A stretch of DNA of 6,556 nucleotides from Oscillospiraceae bacterium UBA1230. GTDB lineage: Bacteria > Bacillota > Clostridia > Oscillospirales > Oscillospiraceae. Location of the stretch: contig DBWU01000052.1 of the NCBI GenBank assembly GCA_002309395.1, forward strand, positions 1 through 6,556, in the 5' to 3' direction. Positions 1-5,831 of this stretch are shown piece after piece. The translations under genes and the position numbers were made by a program. The stretch's first letter is position 1. Each line of letters begins with the position of its first letter. Under the pieces are notes generated by a model. It was not told the origin of the DNA. It saw only the letters and a list, made by a program, of their open reading frames with translations, and did no database searches.

Positions 1-133
1 TCCCTTTGAATGCGTACTCTCATTCGCCCTCCGTCATATTGCACAAAAGGGCGGTGCTTAAATTATATCACAAAGAAGGAAGAATTCAAAGAAAATAGTC
101 CGGCTTTCTATATAAATCCTTTTAGCCATCCGA

Positions 134-139
134 TACAAT
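134..139 (+). promoter_or_regulatory. Possible -10 box for the sugar operon
   Basis: TACAAT matches the sigma-A -10 consensus at five of six positions and sits about 120 nt before the isomerase start in AT-rich DNA. No good -35 hexamer lies 16-18 nt upstream (TATAAA is at 111-116), so this is a tentative call. Other AT-rich stretches nearby, such as 109-116, could also serve. Confidence 0.3.
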
Positions 140-173
140 AGTTATGAAAAATATTAAAAGGGATTAGGATGCG

Positions 174-236
174 CTGTTTTCTCTTGCTACAGGTTACTGA
201 CAGAGAAAATAGAATCAAAATCCCAAAAGAGAAAAC
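174..236 (+). promoter_or_regulatory. Leader with two mutually exclusive stems
   Basis: The arm CTGTTTTCTCT (174-184) can pair with AGAGAAAATAG (202-212), giving 11 pairs with one G-T wobble and a 17-nt loop. Almost the same arm, GTTTTCTCTT (176-185), can instead pair perfectly over 10 bp with AAGAGAAAAC (227-236), because AGAGAAAA occurs twice (202-209 and 228-235). The second arm ends 9 nt before the ribosome site of the isomerase. The pairing is seen directly. A regulatory role, either as an RNA leader or as protein-binding repeats, is inference. No known riboswitch class is recognised. Confidence 0.35.
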
Positions 237-259
237 CATGCCGATAAGGAGAGCTGACT

Positions 260-1660
260 ATGAAAAAAATGACTTTCGCACTGGCGTTTTGCAACAGGGG
301 ATTCATGCCCGGCGAGCTGATCTACGGCGCCCGGGACGATATGGTGAAAGCCGTAACCGACGCGGGCTATGACTACATCATGATGGACGCGGAGCTGACC
401 CGCTACGGCGGCATTGAGACGCGGGATGAAGGTCTGCTATATGCCAAATGGCTCAAACAGCACGCAGGCGAATACGACGGCGTGATCTTCTCCATGCCGA
501 TCTTTGCCGATGAAAACGGCGCCATCACCGCCTTGCAGGATGCCGGCGTACCCATTTTGATGCAGGCGTATCCCGACGAGATCGGCAAGATGGATTTTGC
601 CCACCGCCGGGACGCCTACTGCGGCAAGTTCTCCGTGACGGATGTGTTCACCCAGTACGGCGTACCCTTCACCGTGCTCAAACCCCATGTGGTGCATCCG
701 CTGTCCCCCAAGTTTCAGGAGAATCTGCGGGACTTTGCCGCCATCTGCCGCGTGGTGAACGGTATGAAGCGCTTTAACCTGGGCTGTATCGGCGCCCGCA
801 CCACCGCCTTTAAGACCGTGCGGTTTGACGAGCTCGCCATGCAGAAGCACGGCATCAACGTGGAGAGCTTCGATCTGAGCGAGGTGTTTGACAAAATTGC
901 CGCCAGGCGCGACGACGATCCCGCGGTGCAGGCCAAAATAGAACACTTGAAAAACTACACCGATTTCTCCCTTGTTCCCGCCGCCAATCTGCTTAACCTC
1001 GGCAAACTGGCGGTGGTGATTGACGAGTACATCGAAACATACCATCTGGACGCGCTGGCGCTGCGGTGCTGGAACGAGATGGAGAGCCACCTGCGTATCT
1101 GCCCGTGCGTACTGCTCTCCGAGCTCAACGACCGGGGGATCGTGGCCTCCTGCGAGATCGATATGTGCTCCGCCGTGGTCATGCGCGCCATGAACCTTGC
1201 CACCGAGAAGCCCACCGCCGTGTTGGATTGGAACAACAACTACGGCGAGGATGAGAACAAGGTGATTTTGTTCCACTGCGGCCCTGTGGCGCAGGGCCTG
1301 ATGACCGGCAAGGGCTGTGTGACCAACCACAAGATGTTTGATAAGACCGATCCCGGTTCCGGCTGGGGCTGCAACGAGGGGCGTATCAAATCCATGCCCA
1401 TCACCCTTTCCAACTGCCAGACTAGAGACGGCAAGATCGTCATTTATGCCAGCGAGGCGCGGTTTACAGACGATGTGATAGAGGACGGCTACTTTGGCTG
1501 CGCCGGCGTGGCGGAGATCCCGGACCTGCAAAATAAGCTCATCCGTCTGGCACGCGGCGGCTTCAAGCACCACACCGCCATTACCGAAGGTCATGTGAAA
1601 GAGGTGCTGCAAGAGGCGTTCACCACTTACCTCCATTACGACTGGGTGGAGATCGACTGA
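260..1660 (+). CDS. L-fucose/L-arabinose isomerase-family sugar isomerase
   Basis: This 466-residue protein is probably a cytoplasmic aldose-ketose isomerase of the fucose/arabinose isomerase superfamily, doing the first step of the pathway encoded by the operon. The N-terminal half (about 1-240) looks like the Rossmann-like substrate-entry domains. The C-terminal half has the family pattern: LRCWNEM (268-274), PCVLLSELNDRGI (282-294), an acidic residue in SCEIDM (E299), LDWNN (D323), FHCG (338-341) and GGFKHH (433-438). By analogy with fucose isomerase, E299, D323 and one of H437/H438 are the likely divalent-metal ligands. The ribosome site AAGGAGAG (246-253) is 6 nt before the ATG and fixes the start. 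It is the first gene of a three-gene operon with a kinase and an aldolase. The true sugar is unknown: fucose, arabinose and rarer deoxy or sulfonated hexoses are all possible. It is shorter than the approximately 590-residue E. coli FucI, so it belongs to a divergent subfamily. Confidence 0.85.
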   Translation: MKKMTFALAFCNRGFMPGELIYGARDDMVKAVTDAGYDYIMMDAELTRYGGIETRDEGLLYAKWLKQHAGEYDGVIFSMPIFADENGAITALQDAGVPILMQAYPDEIGKMDFAHRRDAYCGKFSVTDVFTQYGVPFTVLKPHVVHPLSPKFQENLRDFAAICRVVNGMKRFNLGCIGARTTAFKTVRFDELAMQKHGINVESFDLSEVFDKIAARRDDDPAVQAKIEHLKNYTDFSLVPAANLLNLGKLAVVIDEYIETYHLDALALRCWNEMESHLRICPCVLLSELNDRGIVASCEIDMCSAVVMRAMNLATEKPTAVLDWNNNYGEDENKVILFHCGPVAQGLMTGKGCVTNHKMFDKTDPGSGWGCNEGRIKSMPITLSNCQTRDGKIVIYASEARFTDDVIEDGYFGCAGVAEIPDLQNKLIRLARGGFKHHTAITEGHVKEVLQEAFTTYLHYDWVEID

Positions 1661-1661
1661 T

Positions 1662-3161
1662 ATGAAGCTGGCAGGATTGGACATCGGCACCACCGGCTGC
1701 AAGCTGACGGTGTTTGATGAAAACGGAACCTACTGCGGCAAGGCATACCGAAACTATCCTGTTCGCCGCGCGGTCAGTGGCCACGAGATCGACGTGTCCG
1801 CGCTGCTGGAGAGCGTCTGGGCGGTGCTCTCGGAGATGGCGGCGCAGTATCCCGATATTACCGGCATCGGCGTCACCAGCTTCGGCGAAACGTTTGTTAT
1901 GGTGAACGAGGCGGGCGAGCCGCTGCATGACGCCATGCTCTACACCGATCCCAGAGGCGCGGAGGAGTGCGCCGCGCTGGCGGAGAAGCTGGGGGCGGAG
2001 CGCATCGCCCGGATCACCGGCCTTGCGCCCCATGAGATGTATTCCCTGCCCAAGCTGATGTGGCTCAAGGGCCACCGCCCGGAGGTGTATGCCGCTGCGA
2101 AACGCGTTCACCTTATGGAGGACTATGTGGTCTGGCACCTGACAGGACGCGCACAGATCGACTATTCGCTGGCCTGCCGCACCATGGGCTTTGATATCAA
2201 TACCCTCACTTGGAGCGGCGAGCTCTTTGCCGCCGCCGGGATCGACGTGTCCCTTATGAGTACGCCCGTCCCCACGGGAACAAGGGCGGGCGCGGTTACG
2301 CGGGAAGCGGCACAGCGGACGGGGTTATCCGAGCAGTGCGTCATCGTTTCCGTCAGCCACGATCAGGTGGCGGCGGCGGTGGGCGCAGGTGCGTTTGACG
2401 GCTCCGTAGCCGTGGACGGTGCGGGAACCGTGGAGTGTCTGACGCCCGTTTTTGATCGGATCCCCGACATCGAAGTGATGCGAAAAGGCTTCTTCTCCGT
2501 GGTGCCCTATGTGATTCCCGGCACTTACGCGGCGTACGCTTTTTCCTATACCGGCGGCGCGCTGATCCAGTGGTGCGTAGACACGCTGGCCAAGGCGGAA
2601 AAGAAACTGGCCGCACAGCAGGGCATCTCCGTAAACGAGTATCTCGAACACGCCTATGCCGCCGACCACGGCGACGCGCCCACCGGCCTTTTGGTGCTGC
2701 CTCACTTCGCAGGCGCCGCCACGCCGTACATGGACACCGGTTCCCGGGGCGCCCTTCTCGGCCTGACCGCGGCGACGGACGTTCCCACGATCTACCACGC
2801 CTGCATGGAGGGCGTAGTCTACGAGATGCGGGTCAACTATGAGGCGCTGCGAGGCTCCGGCATCCGCTTTACCCATCTCCACGCCACGGGCGGCGGCGCA
2901 AAGAGCAAGGCGTGGATGCAGATGAAGGCGGACGTGCTGGATATGCCCATCACCGCGCTGGAAACGGCGGACGCCGGTACGGTGGGCTGCGCCATGCTCA
3001 CCGGCGTGGCAACCGGTGTGTACCGGGATGTATCCGCGGCGGCAGAGCGCATGGTGCGCCGGACGGAGACCTATGTTCCCCGTGCTCAACAGCATCGCCG
3101 CTATATGGAGATTTTCGCACGTTATAAAAAAGTATATCAAGCGGTTCGTCCGCTGTTTTAA
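1662..3161 (+). CDS. FGGY-family carbohydrate kinase
   Basis: This 499-residue protein is an ATP-dependent sugar kinase of the FGGY family, within the usual length of about 480-520 residues. It is expected to phosphorylate the ketose made by the isomerase. The N-terminal domain begins with the phosphate loop GLDIGTTGCKLTVFD (5-19). SHDQVAAAVGAG (232-243) carries the likely catalytic base D234. GAGTVE (253-258) is in the place of the second phosphate-binding motif. The C-terminal FGGY signature is at about 408-430 (ATGGGAKSKAWMQMK followed by ADVLDMPI), and DAGTVGCAML (437-446) follows. The start lies 1 nt after the isomerase stop; the only ribosome-site-like stretch (GGTGGAG, 1645-1651) is inside the isomerase end, which points to translational coupling. 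Substrate preference (ribulose, xylulose, rhamnulose, fuculose or another ketose) cannot be decided from these motifs. Cytoplasmic, with no membrane segment. Confidence 0.92.
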   Translation: MKLAGLDIGTTGCKLTVFDENGTYCGKAYRNYPVRRAVSGHEIDVSALLESVWAVLSEMAAQYPDITGIGVTSFGETFVMVNEAGEPLHDAMLYTDPRGAEECAALAEKLGAERIARITGLAPHEMYSLPKLMWLKGHRPEVYAAAKRVHLMEDYVVWHLTGRAQIDYSLACRTMGFDINTLTWSGELFAAAGIDVSLMSTPVPTGTRAGAVTREAAQRTGLSEQCVIVSVSHDQVAAAVGAGAFDGSVAVDGAGTVECLTPVFDRIPDIEVMRKGFFSVVPYVIPGTYAAYAFSYTGGALIQWCVDTLAKAEKKLAAQQGISVNEYLEHAYAADHGDAPTGLLVLPHFAGAATPYMDTGSRGALLGLTAATDVPTIYHACMEGVVYEMRVNYEALRGSGIRFTHLHATGGGAKSKAWMQMKADVLDMPITALETADAGTVGCAMLTGVATGVYRDVSAAAERMVRRTETYVPRAQQHRRYMEIFARYKKVYQAVRPLF

Positions 3162-3178
3162 CCAGGAGGAAAGGAAAA

Positions 3179-4033
3179 ATGCTTGTCAATCTGAAAGAAC
3201 TGTGCGCCGTGGCGGAGCAGCGGAACATTGCCGTGGGCGGATTTAACGCGGTGGATGTTCATTCCCTCAAGGCGGTGATCCGCGCGGCGGAGGAACTGGA
3301 CGCGCCCATTGCCATCATGTTCGCCCAACTCCACGAGAAATTCACCCACATCGAGGATGTGGCGGCGCTGATGCTCCGCTACGCCAAGGACGCCAGCGTA
3401 CCGGTGTGCGTCCAGCTCGACCACGGCGAGGACCTGGATTATGTAAAGAAAGCGCTGGATTTGGGCTTTACCGCCGTGATGTTCGACGGCTCCGCCCTGC
3501 CTTACGAGGAGAACGCGGCGCAAACCGCCAAGGTGGTGGAAATGGCGCGGGCCTACGGCAGCAGCGTGGAAGGAGAGCTGGGCTCGTTGGGCAAGCGGGA
3601 ATACGGCGACGGCGCCTCCGTGGGCGACGACACCAAGACCTATACCGATCCGCAGCTTGCCAGACAGTTTATTGCGGATACCGGCATCGACGCACTGGCC
3701 TGTTCCTTCGGCACCACCCACGGGTTCTATGTGGAAAAGCCGAAGCTGAATTTTGAGATCGTCCGGCAAATCCGCAAGCTGTCCGGCGATGTGCCCATTG
3801 TGATGCACGGCGGCAGCGGTGTGTCGGAGGAGGATTTACGCCGCTCCATTGACGCGGGCGTGCGCAAGATCAACTACTTTACCTATATGGATAAAGCCGG
3901 CGCCGCCGCCATCCGCAGCCGTCTGGAAAACTGGGGCGAGGGACAGCCGCTGCTGACCAAGCTGATGGTCAGCGCGGAGGACGCTATGGAGGAAAACGTC
4001 AAGGGCGCGATCCGGGTGTTTTTGAACCGGTAA
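3179..4033 (+). CDS. Class II (zinc) ketose-phosphate aldolase, FbaA/GatY/KbaY type
   Basis: This 284-residue protein is a class II aldolase of the fructose/tagatose-bisphosphate aldolase family and has the normal length of that family. It would split the phosphorylated ketose into dihydroxyacetone phosphate and an aldehyde. Catalytic D81 and zinc ligand H82 are in LDHGEDLD (80-87); the family signature DGSALPYEENAAQT is at 103-116; VEGELGSLG (130-138) supplies E133; H181 (GTTHGFY) and H210 (MHGGSG) complete the zinc site. KIN (230-232) starts the phosphate-binding strand, followed by an unusual YFTYM instead of the common VxTEL-like pattern. The ribosome site AGGAGG (3164-3169) sits 9 nt before ATG, and the gene lies 17 nt after the kinase. 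Fructose-1,6- or tagatose-1,6-bisphosphate is the textbook substrate, but the FGGY kinase upstream would supply a monophosphate, so a ketose 1-phosphate is plausible. No obvious terminator follows. Confidence 0.92.
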   Translation: MLVNLKELCAVAEQRNIAVGGFNAVDVHSLKAVIRAAEELDAPIAIMFAQLHEKFTHIEDVAALMLRYAKDASVPVCVQLDHGEDLDYVKKALDLGFTAVMFDGSALPYEENAAQTAKVVEMARAYGSSVEGELGSLGKREYGDGASVGDDTKTYTDPQLARQFIADTGIDALACSFGTTHGFYVEKPKLNFEIVRQIRKLSGDVPIVMHGGSGVSEEDLRRSIDAGVRKINYFTYMDKAGAAAIRSRLENWGEGQPLLTKLMVSAEDAMEENVKGAIRVFLNR

Positions 4034-4092
4034 AGTGGAAATAAAAGTTGGAATCACACCATAATCTGGCGCTGTATTGCGTGAAAACAGCA

Positions 4093-4101
4093 TGATATAA
4101 T
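4093..4101 (+). promoter_or_regulatory. Extended -10 promoter for the surface cluster
   Basis: TGATATAAT is a perfect TGNTATAAT extended -10 element. It lies in the intergenic gap 60 nt after the aldolase stop and would start transcription near 4108, leaving a leader of about 110 nt before the small ORF at 4219. The expected -35 region (4072-4078) does not match TTGACA, which is common for extended -10 promoters. It would let the surface genes be transcribed separately from the sugar operon. Confidence 0.55.
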
Positions 4102-4130
4102 AAAGAAACAGAAATGCCTTTTTATATGTT

Positions 4131-4146
4131 CCGTGTTCCAACACGG
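4131..4146. repeat. Short perfect hairpin/palindrome in the 5' leader
   Basis: CCGTGT (4131-4136) and ACACGG (4141-4146) form a perfect 6-bp stem with a TCCA loop; a seventh T-A pair is possible with a two-base loop. No T-run follows on either strand, so it is not a classical terminator. It lies between the predicted transcription start and the small ORF and overlaps the first GGGGATAAA repeat. It could be an operator or an RNA stem. Confidence 0.45.
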
Positions 4147-4218
4147 GGATAAAGTGGGGATAAATAAGAATTCAAATGTATGTATCACGTTATAGCTGAA
4201 CAGAAAGGAGTAAACATC

Positions 4219-4350
4219 ATGAAATACCCTTATGAGCGCGCGGAGCTGGAGATCGAATGGTACATCGTGGAACAGGACGTGGTTTGCGCTTCTGTCTATG
4301 ATCCAAACGATCCCAATAACGATTTCACGGATGTTGAAGGCGATTGGTAA
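4219..4350 (+). CDS. Small acidic 43-residue protein
   Basis: This short ORF has a clear ribosome site, AAAGGAG (4204-4210), 8 nt before ATG and ends in TAA at 4348-4350. It starts MKYPYERAELEIEWYIVEQD and its tail is rich in Asp, Asn and Pro (DPNDPNNDF, then DVEGDW). It has no signal peptide or membrane segment and one cysteine (residue 23). I do not know its function. Its general shape, MKY plus alternating acidic and hydrophobic residues, a hydrophobic patch near residue 20 and an Asp/Gly-rich end, recalls small uncharacterised clostridial proteins that I have seen beside surface-protein genes; that comparison is from memory. It is the first gene after the extended -10 promoter and lies 40 nt before the secreted protein, so the two are likely cotranscribed. 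Confidence 0.65.
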   Translation: MKYPYERAELEIEWYIVEQDVVCASVYDPNDPNNDFTDVEGDW

Positions 4351-4376
4351 TAAATTAGAGGATGAGAATCAACAGG

Positions 4377-4382
4377 AAGGAG
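4377..4382 (+). promoter_or_regulatory. Ribosome binding site fixing the start at 4391
   Basis: AAGGAG stands 8 nt before ATG 4391. The frame stays open upstream to an ATG at 4232, but that start has no ribosome site, overlaps the small ORF and would place non-secretory sequence before the signal peptide. Confidence 0.8.
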
Positions 4383-4390
4383 TTTTGATC

Positions 4391-5428
4391 ATGCAAAAAG
4401 AGAAGAAACCTGCCTTGAGAGTCGGAAGTATACTTGCCGCTATGCTGCTGGTGATCGGTATGACGGTGGCCTCCATTACGGCGGATGCTGCCGTTGCGGA
4501 TTCGATCGTATATGAGTCGGGCTATACGCTGTCCGACTATTGGTCTGCGGAAAATGCGCAGGCGCCTGTCAAGGCCGGATATGTATTCGGCGGCTGGTAC
4601 TCTGCCGCAGAAGCGGGAAGTTATCTGACAGCCGATCTGATTGACACAAATGATGACGGCACTGTGGATTATGACGGAGCGTTGTATGCCAAATTCGTCC
4701 CGGCGCAGGTGTTGAGTATCAAGGCGCAGAACGAAGCCAACACGGATGCGGAAACCGCGGTCACCAAGCTGCGCGTTATTACCGCGCTGGACTGCAAAGA
4801 TTACCGGAAGATCGGTTTCGAGATTTATCTGGCAAACAGAAGCACGTCGCTCGGCACATTGGAAACCACCAAGATGTACACAGGTATTTTGGAAAGCGGG
4901 AATGTGCGCACGGCAAGCAGCATTTTCGGCGAGGTTGCCCAATACGTGAGCGTGTGGGCGCTGACCAATGTGGCGCAGAGCAACTTCAGCAAGATCGTAT
5001 ATGTGCGGCCTTATTGGGTCACGATGGATGGCACGCGGGTCAACGGCATGGCAAAGTATGTACATGTGGAAGACGGATATCTGGGCTATACCAGTGTTCC
5101 GATTGACCTGCTGGACGCATCTGATGTGGCGGCAGGCAAAGTGACCGTGACTTACAGCGGCACCGAGGCGTTGACACTGGTAGGCGTGGAAGCAGGACGG
5201 TTGCTCCCGCAAATGGACTATTCCCATGATGCAGACGGAAGATCCCTTACGCTGGTGGGCAACGGCGCCACGGTGGACACCTATCAAAACGGAGAGAGCA
5301 TTTTTGCCAACCTTCGCTTTGCGGCGCCGAGCGAGCCGATCACCTTTACGGTTACTCCGGATGAGTTCTGCAACTGGAACGAGGATGCGGTAACCGTGCG
5401 CACGTGGGACGTGTCCTATGGCGGGTAA
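4391..5428 (+). CDS. Secreted surface protein: InlB-type repeat plus cohesin-like domain
   Basis: This 345-residue protein starts with a basic stretch (MQKEKKPALR), a hydrophobic core (about 11-30) and an Ala-rich probable cleavage site near 33-36, so it is exported. Residues about 43-103 match an InlB B-type (Listeria-Bacteroides) repeat: AGYVFGGWYSAAEAGSYL (62-79), ending GALYAKFV. Inside it, DTNDDGTVD (85-93) resembles the start of a calcium-binding EF-hand or dockerin loop. Residues about 106-235 resemble a module common in clostridial surface proteins (KIGFEIYL, VYVRPYWVTMDGTRVNG). Residues about 243-345 (GKVTVTYSGTEALTLVGVEAG, then ESIFANLRF) look like a cohesin/CBM-type beta-sandwich; this fold call is an inference from pattern. 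There is no LPXTG motif, membrane anchor or catalytic motif. Its end overlaps the next gene by 11 nt, so the pair is probably made together. Likely role: adhesion or assembly at the cell surface. Confidence 0.8.
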   Translation: MQKEKKPALRVGSILAAMLLVIGMTVASITADAAVADSIVYESGYTLSDYWSAENAQAPVKAGYVFGGWYSAAEAGSYLTADLIDTNDDGTVDYDGALYAKFVPAQVLSIKAQNEANTDAETAVTKLRVITALDCKDYRKIGFEIYLANRSTSLGTLETTKMYTGILESGNVRTASSIFGEVAQYVSVWALTNVAQSNFSKIVYVRPYWVTMDGTRVNGMAKYVHVEDGYLGYTSVPIDLLDASDVAAGKVTVTYSGTEALTLVGVEAGRLLPQMDYSHDADGRSLTLVGNGATVDTYQNGESIFANLRFAAPSEPITFTVTPDEFCNWNEDAVTVRTWDVSYGG

Positions 5429-5831
5429 GAAACGCATCTGGATGGCGGCGCTTGTCGTACTGCTTGTGGCGGCGGGCGTAGGCGTGTTCACGCTTGTGCA
5501 CAAAACCAGTGCGCCGCCGGAGAAGGCGCCTTCGGAGCAGACCGGGCAGACAGACGGCACAAAAGATCAGTCTTCCGCAAGTGACGTTATGACGGTCCAA
5601 CCCGATGGGACCTTTGATCCCAACGAAATGACAGATGTGTCCGGCACGTGGGACAACGAATCCCCGTCGCCTTCCGGTGGCGCGGAGCCTGCCGCGCCGT
5701 CCGGCACAATACCGTCCGGCGAAATACCGGGCAGTGAAACGCCCGGCGGTGAGACGCCTTCCGATAAAACACCCGATCAGAGTGATACGGAGCCGGAGGA
5801 TGACACGACCCAGTGGGGGCTGATCTATTGA
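5418..5831 (+). CDS. Membrane-anchored protein with acidic Pro/Ser/Thr-rich tail
   Basis: This 137-residue protein has an N-terminal MAGKKR, then one hydrophobic segment (about 7-27). The positive residues before it predict the N-terminus inside and a long tail outside, either as a signal anchor or an uncleaved signal. Residues 30-137 are low complexity, rich in Pro, Ser, Thr, Gly, Asp and Glu, with a run of pentads at 94-118 and an acidic end (TEPEDDTTQWGLIY). No enzyme motif is seen. The start overlaps the end of the secreted protein by 11 nt, and no good ribosome site precedes it, so translation by coupling is likely. It may act as a stalk that holds or spaces a partner at the membrane; this is inference. 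A frameshift fusion with the previous gene was considered, but the MAGKKR start looks natural. Stop is TGA at 5829-5831. Confidence 0.7.
   Translation: MAGKKRIWMAALVVLLVAAGVGVFTLVHKTSAPPEKAPSEQTGQTDGTKDQSSASDVMTVQPDGTFDPNEMTDVSGTWDNESPSPSGGAEPAAPSGTIPSGEIPGSETPGGETPSDKTPDQSDTEPEDDTTQWGLIY
5697..5771 (+). repeat. Five imperfect 15-bp repeats coding for pentads
   Basis: Residues 94-118 of the membrane-anchored protein read as PSGTI, PSGEI, PGSET, PGGET and PSDKT, each coded by 15 nt starting with CCN. Such Pro-starting acidic pentads form extended linkers in wall-spanning proteins. Unit number may vary between strains by slippage. Confidence 0.65.

Larger units (their letters stand above)
1..259. 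other. AT-rich upstream/leader region of sugar operon
   Basis: No convincing gene is seen here. Short frames are open from the left edge (one on the + strand to a TAA at 59-61, another to about 100), so the tail of an upstream gene cannot be excluded, but neither has a recognisable sequence. An ATG on the minus strand at 23-21 with a purine-rich stretch before it could start a divergent gene, but only seven codons are visible. The rest is AT-rich and holds a -10-like box at 134-139 and inverted repeats at 174-236. It is best read as promoter and 5' leader of the sugar operon. Confidence 0.5.
4032..4164 (+). repeat. GGGGATAAA direct repeats and a diverged copy
   Basis: GGGGATAAA occurs twice, at 4145-4153 and 4156-4164, with an 11-nt period (about one helical turn). 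The 14-mer AAAGTGGGGATAAA (4151-4164) is matched at 12 of 14 positions by AAAGTGGAAATAAA (4032-4045), which begins in the aldolase stop codon. The tandem pair lies downstream of the likely promoter, in the 5' leader of the surface cluster. A binding site for a regulator is possible but inferred. Confidence 0.4.

Noticed and set aside
1..23. Possible start of a divergent minus-strand gene (ATG at 23-21)
   Set aside because: Only seven codons are visible; the GGAGGG-like site is close to the ATG, but the evidence is too thin for a gene call.
169..372. 67-codon + strand frame overlapping the isomerase start
   Set aside because: It runs 113 nt into the isomerase in another frame, becomes Arg-rich there, and has only a weak ribosome-site-like stretch; a very short leader peptide remains possible but unsupported.
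437..1702. Long minus-strand open frame opposite the isomerase (421 codons)
   Set aside because: It mirrors a clear isomerase gene; the translation is rich in His, Gly, Val and Ala, as expected from antisense reading of GC-rich codons, and has no recognisable domain.
2325..3140. Minus-strand open frame opposite the kinase
   Set aside because: Antisense shadow of a well-supported FGGY kinase with no family resemblance.
3158..3808. Minus-strand open frame opposite the aldolase
   Set aside because: Antisense shadow; the + strand frame has all catalytic residues of a class II aldolase.
81..4176. 10-mer AGAATTCAAA shared by the two intergenic regions (81-90 and 4167-4176)
   Set aside because: A single AT-rich 10-bp match without wider similarity is likely to be chance.
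4232..4390. Upstream extension of the secreted protein to an ATG at 4232
   Set aside because: It overlaps the small ORF, lacks a ribosome site and would bury the signal peptide; ATG 4391 has AAGGAG at good spacing.
5411..5428. Programmed frameshift joining the secreted protein and the membrane-stalk protein
   Set aside because: No slippery heptamer or pseudoknot is evident, and the downstream frame begins with its own ATG and a natural basic-plus-hydrophobic start.
4355..5560. 401-codon minus-strand open frame opposite the surface genes
   Set aside because: It spans two good + strand genes with signal peptide and membrane features, and its translation is Arg/His/Cys-rich without a recognisable domain.
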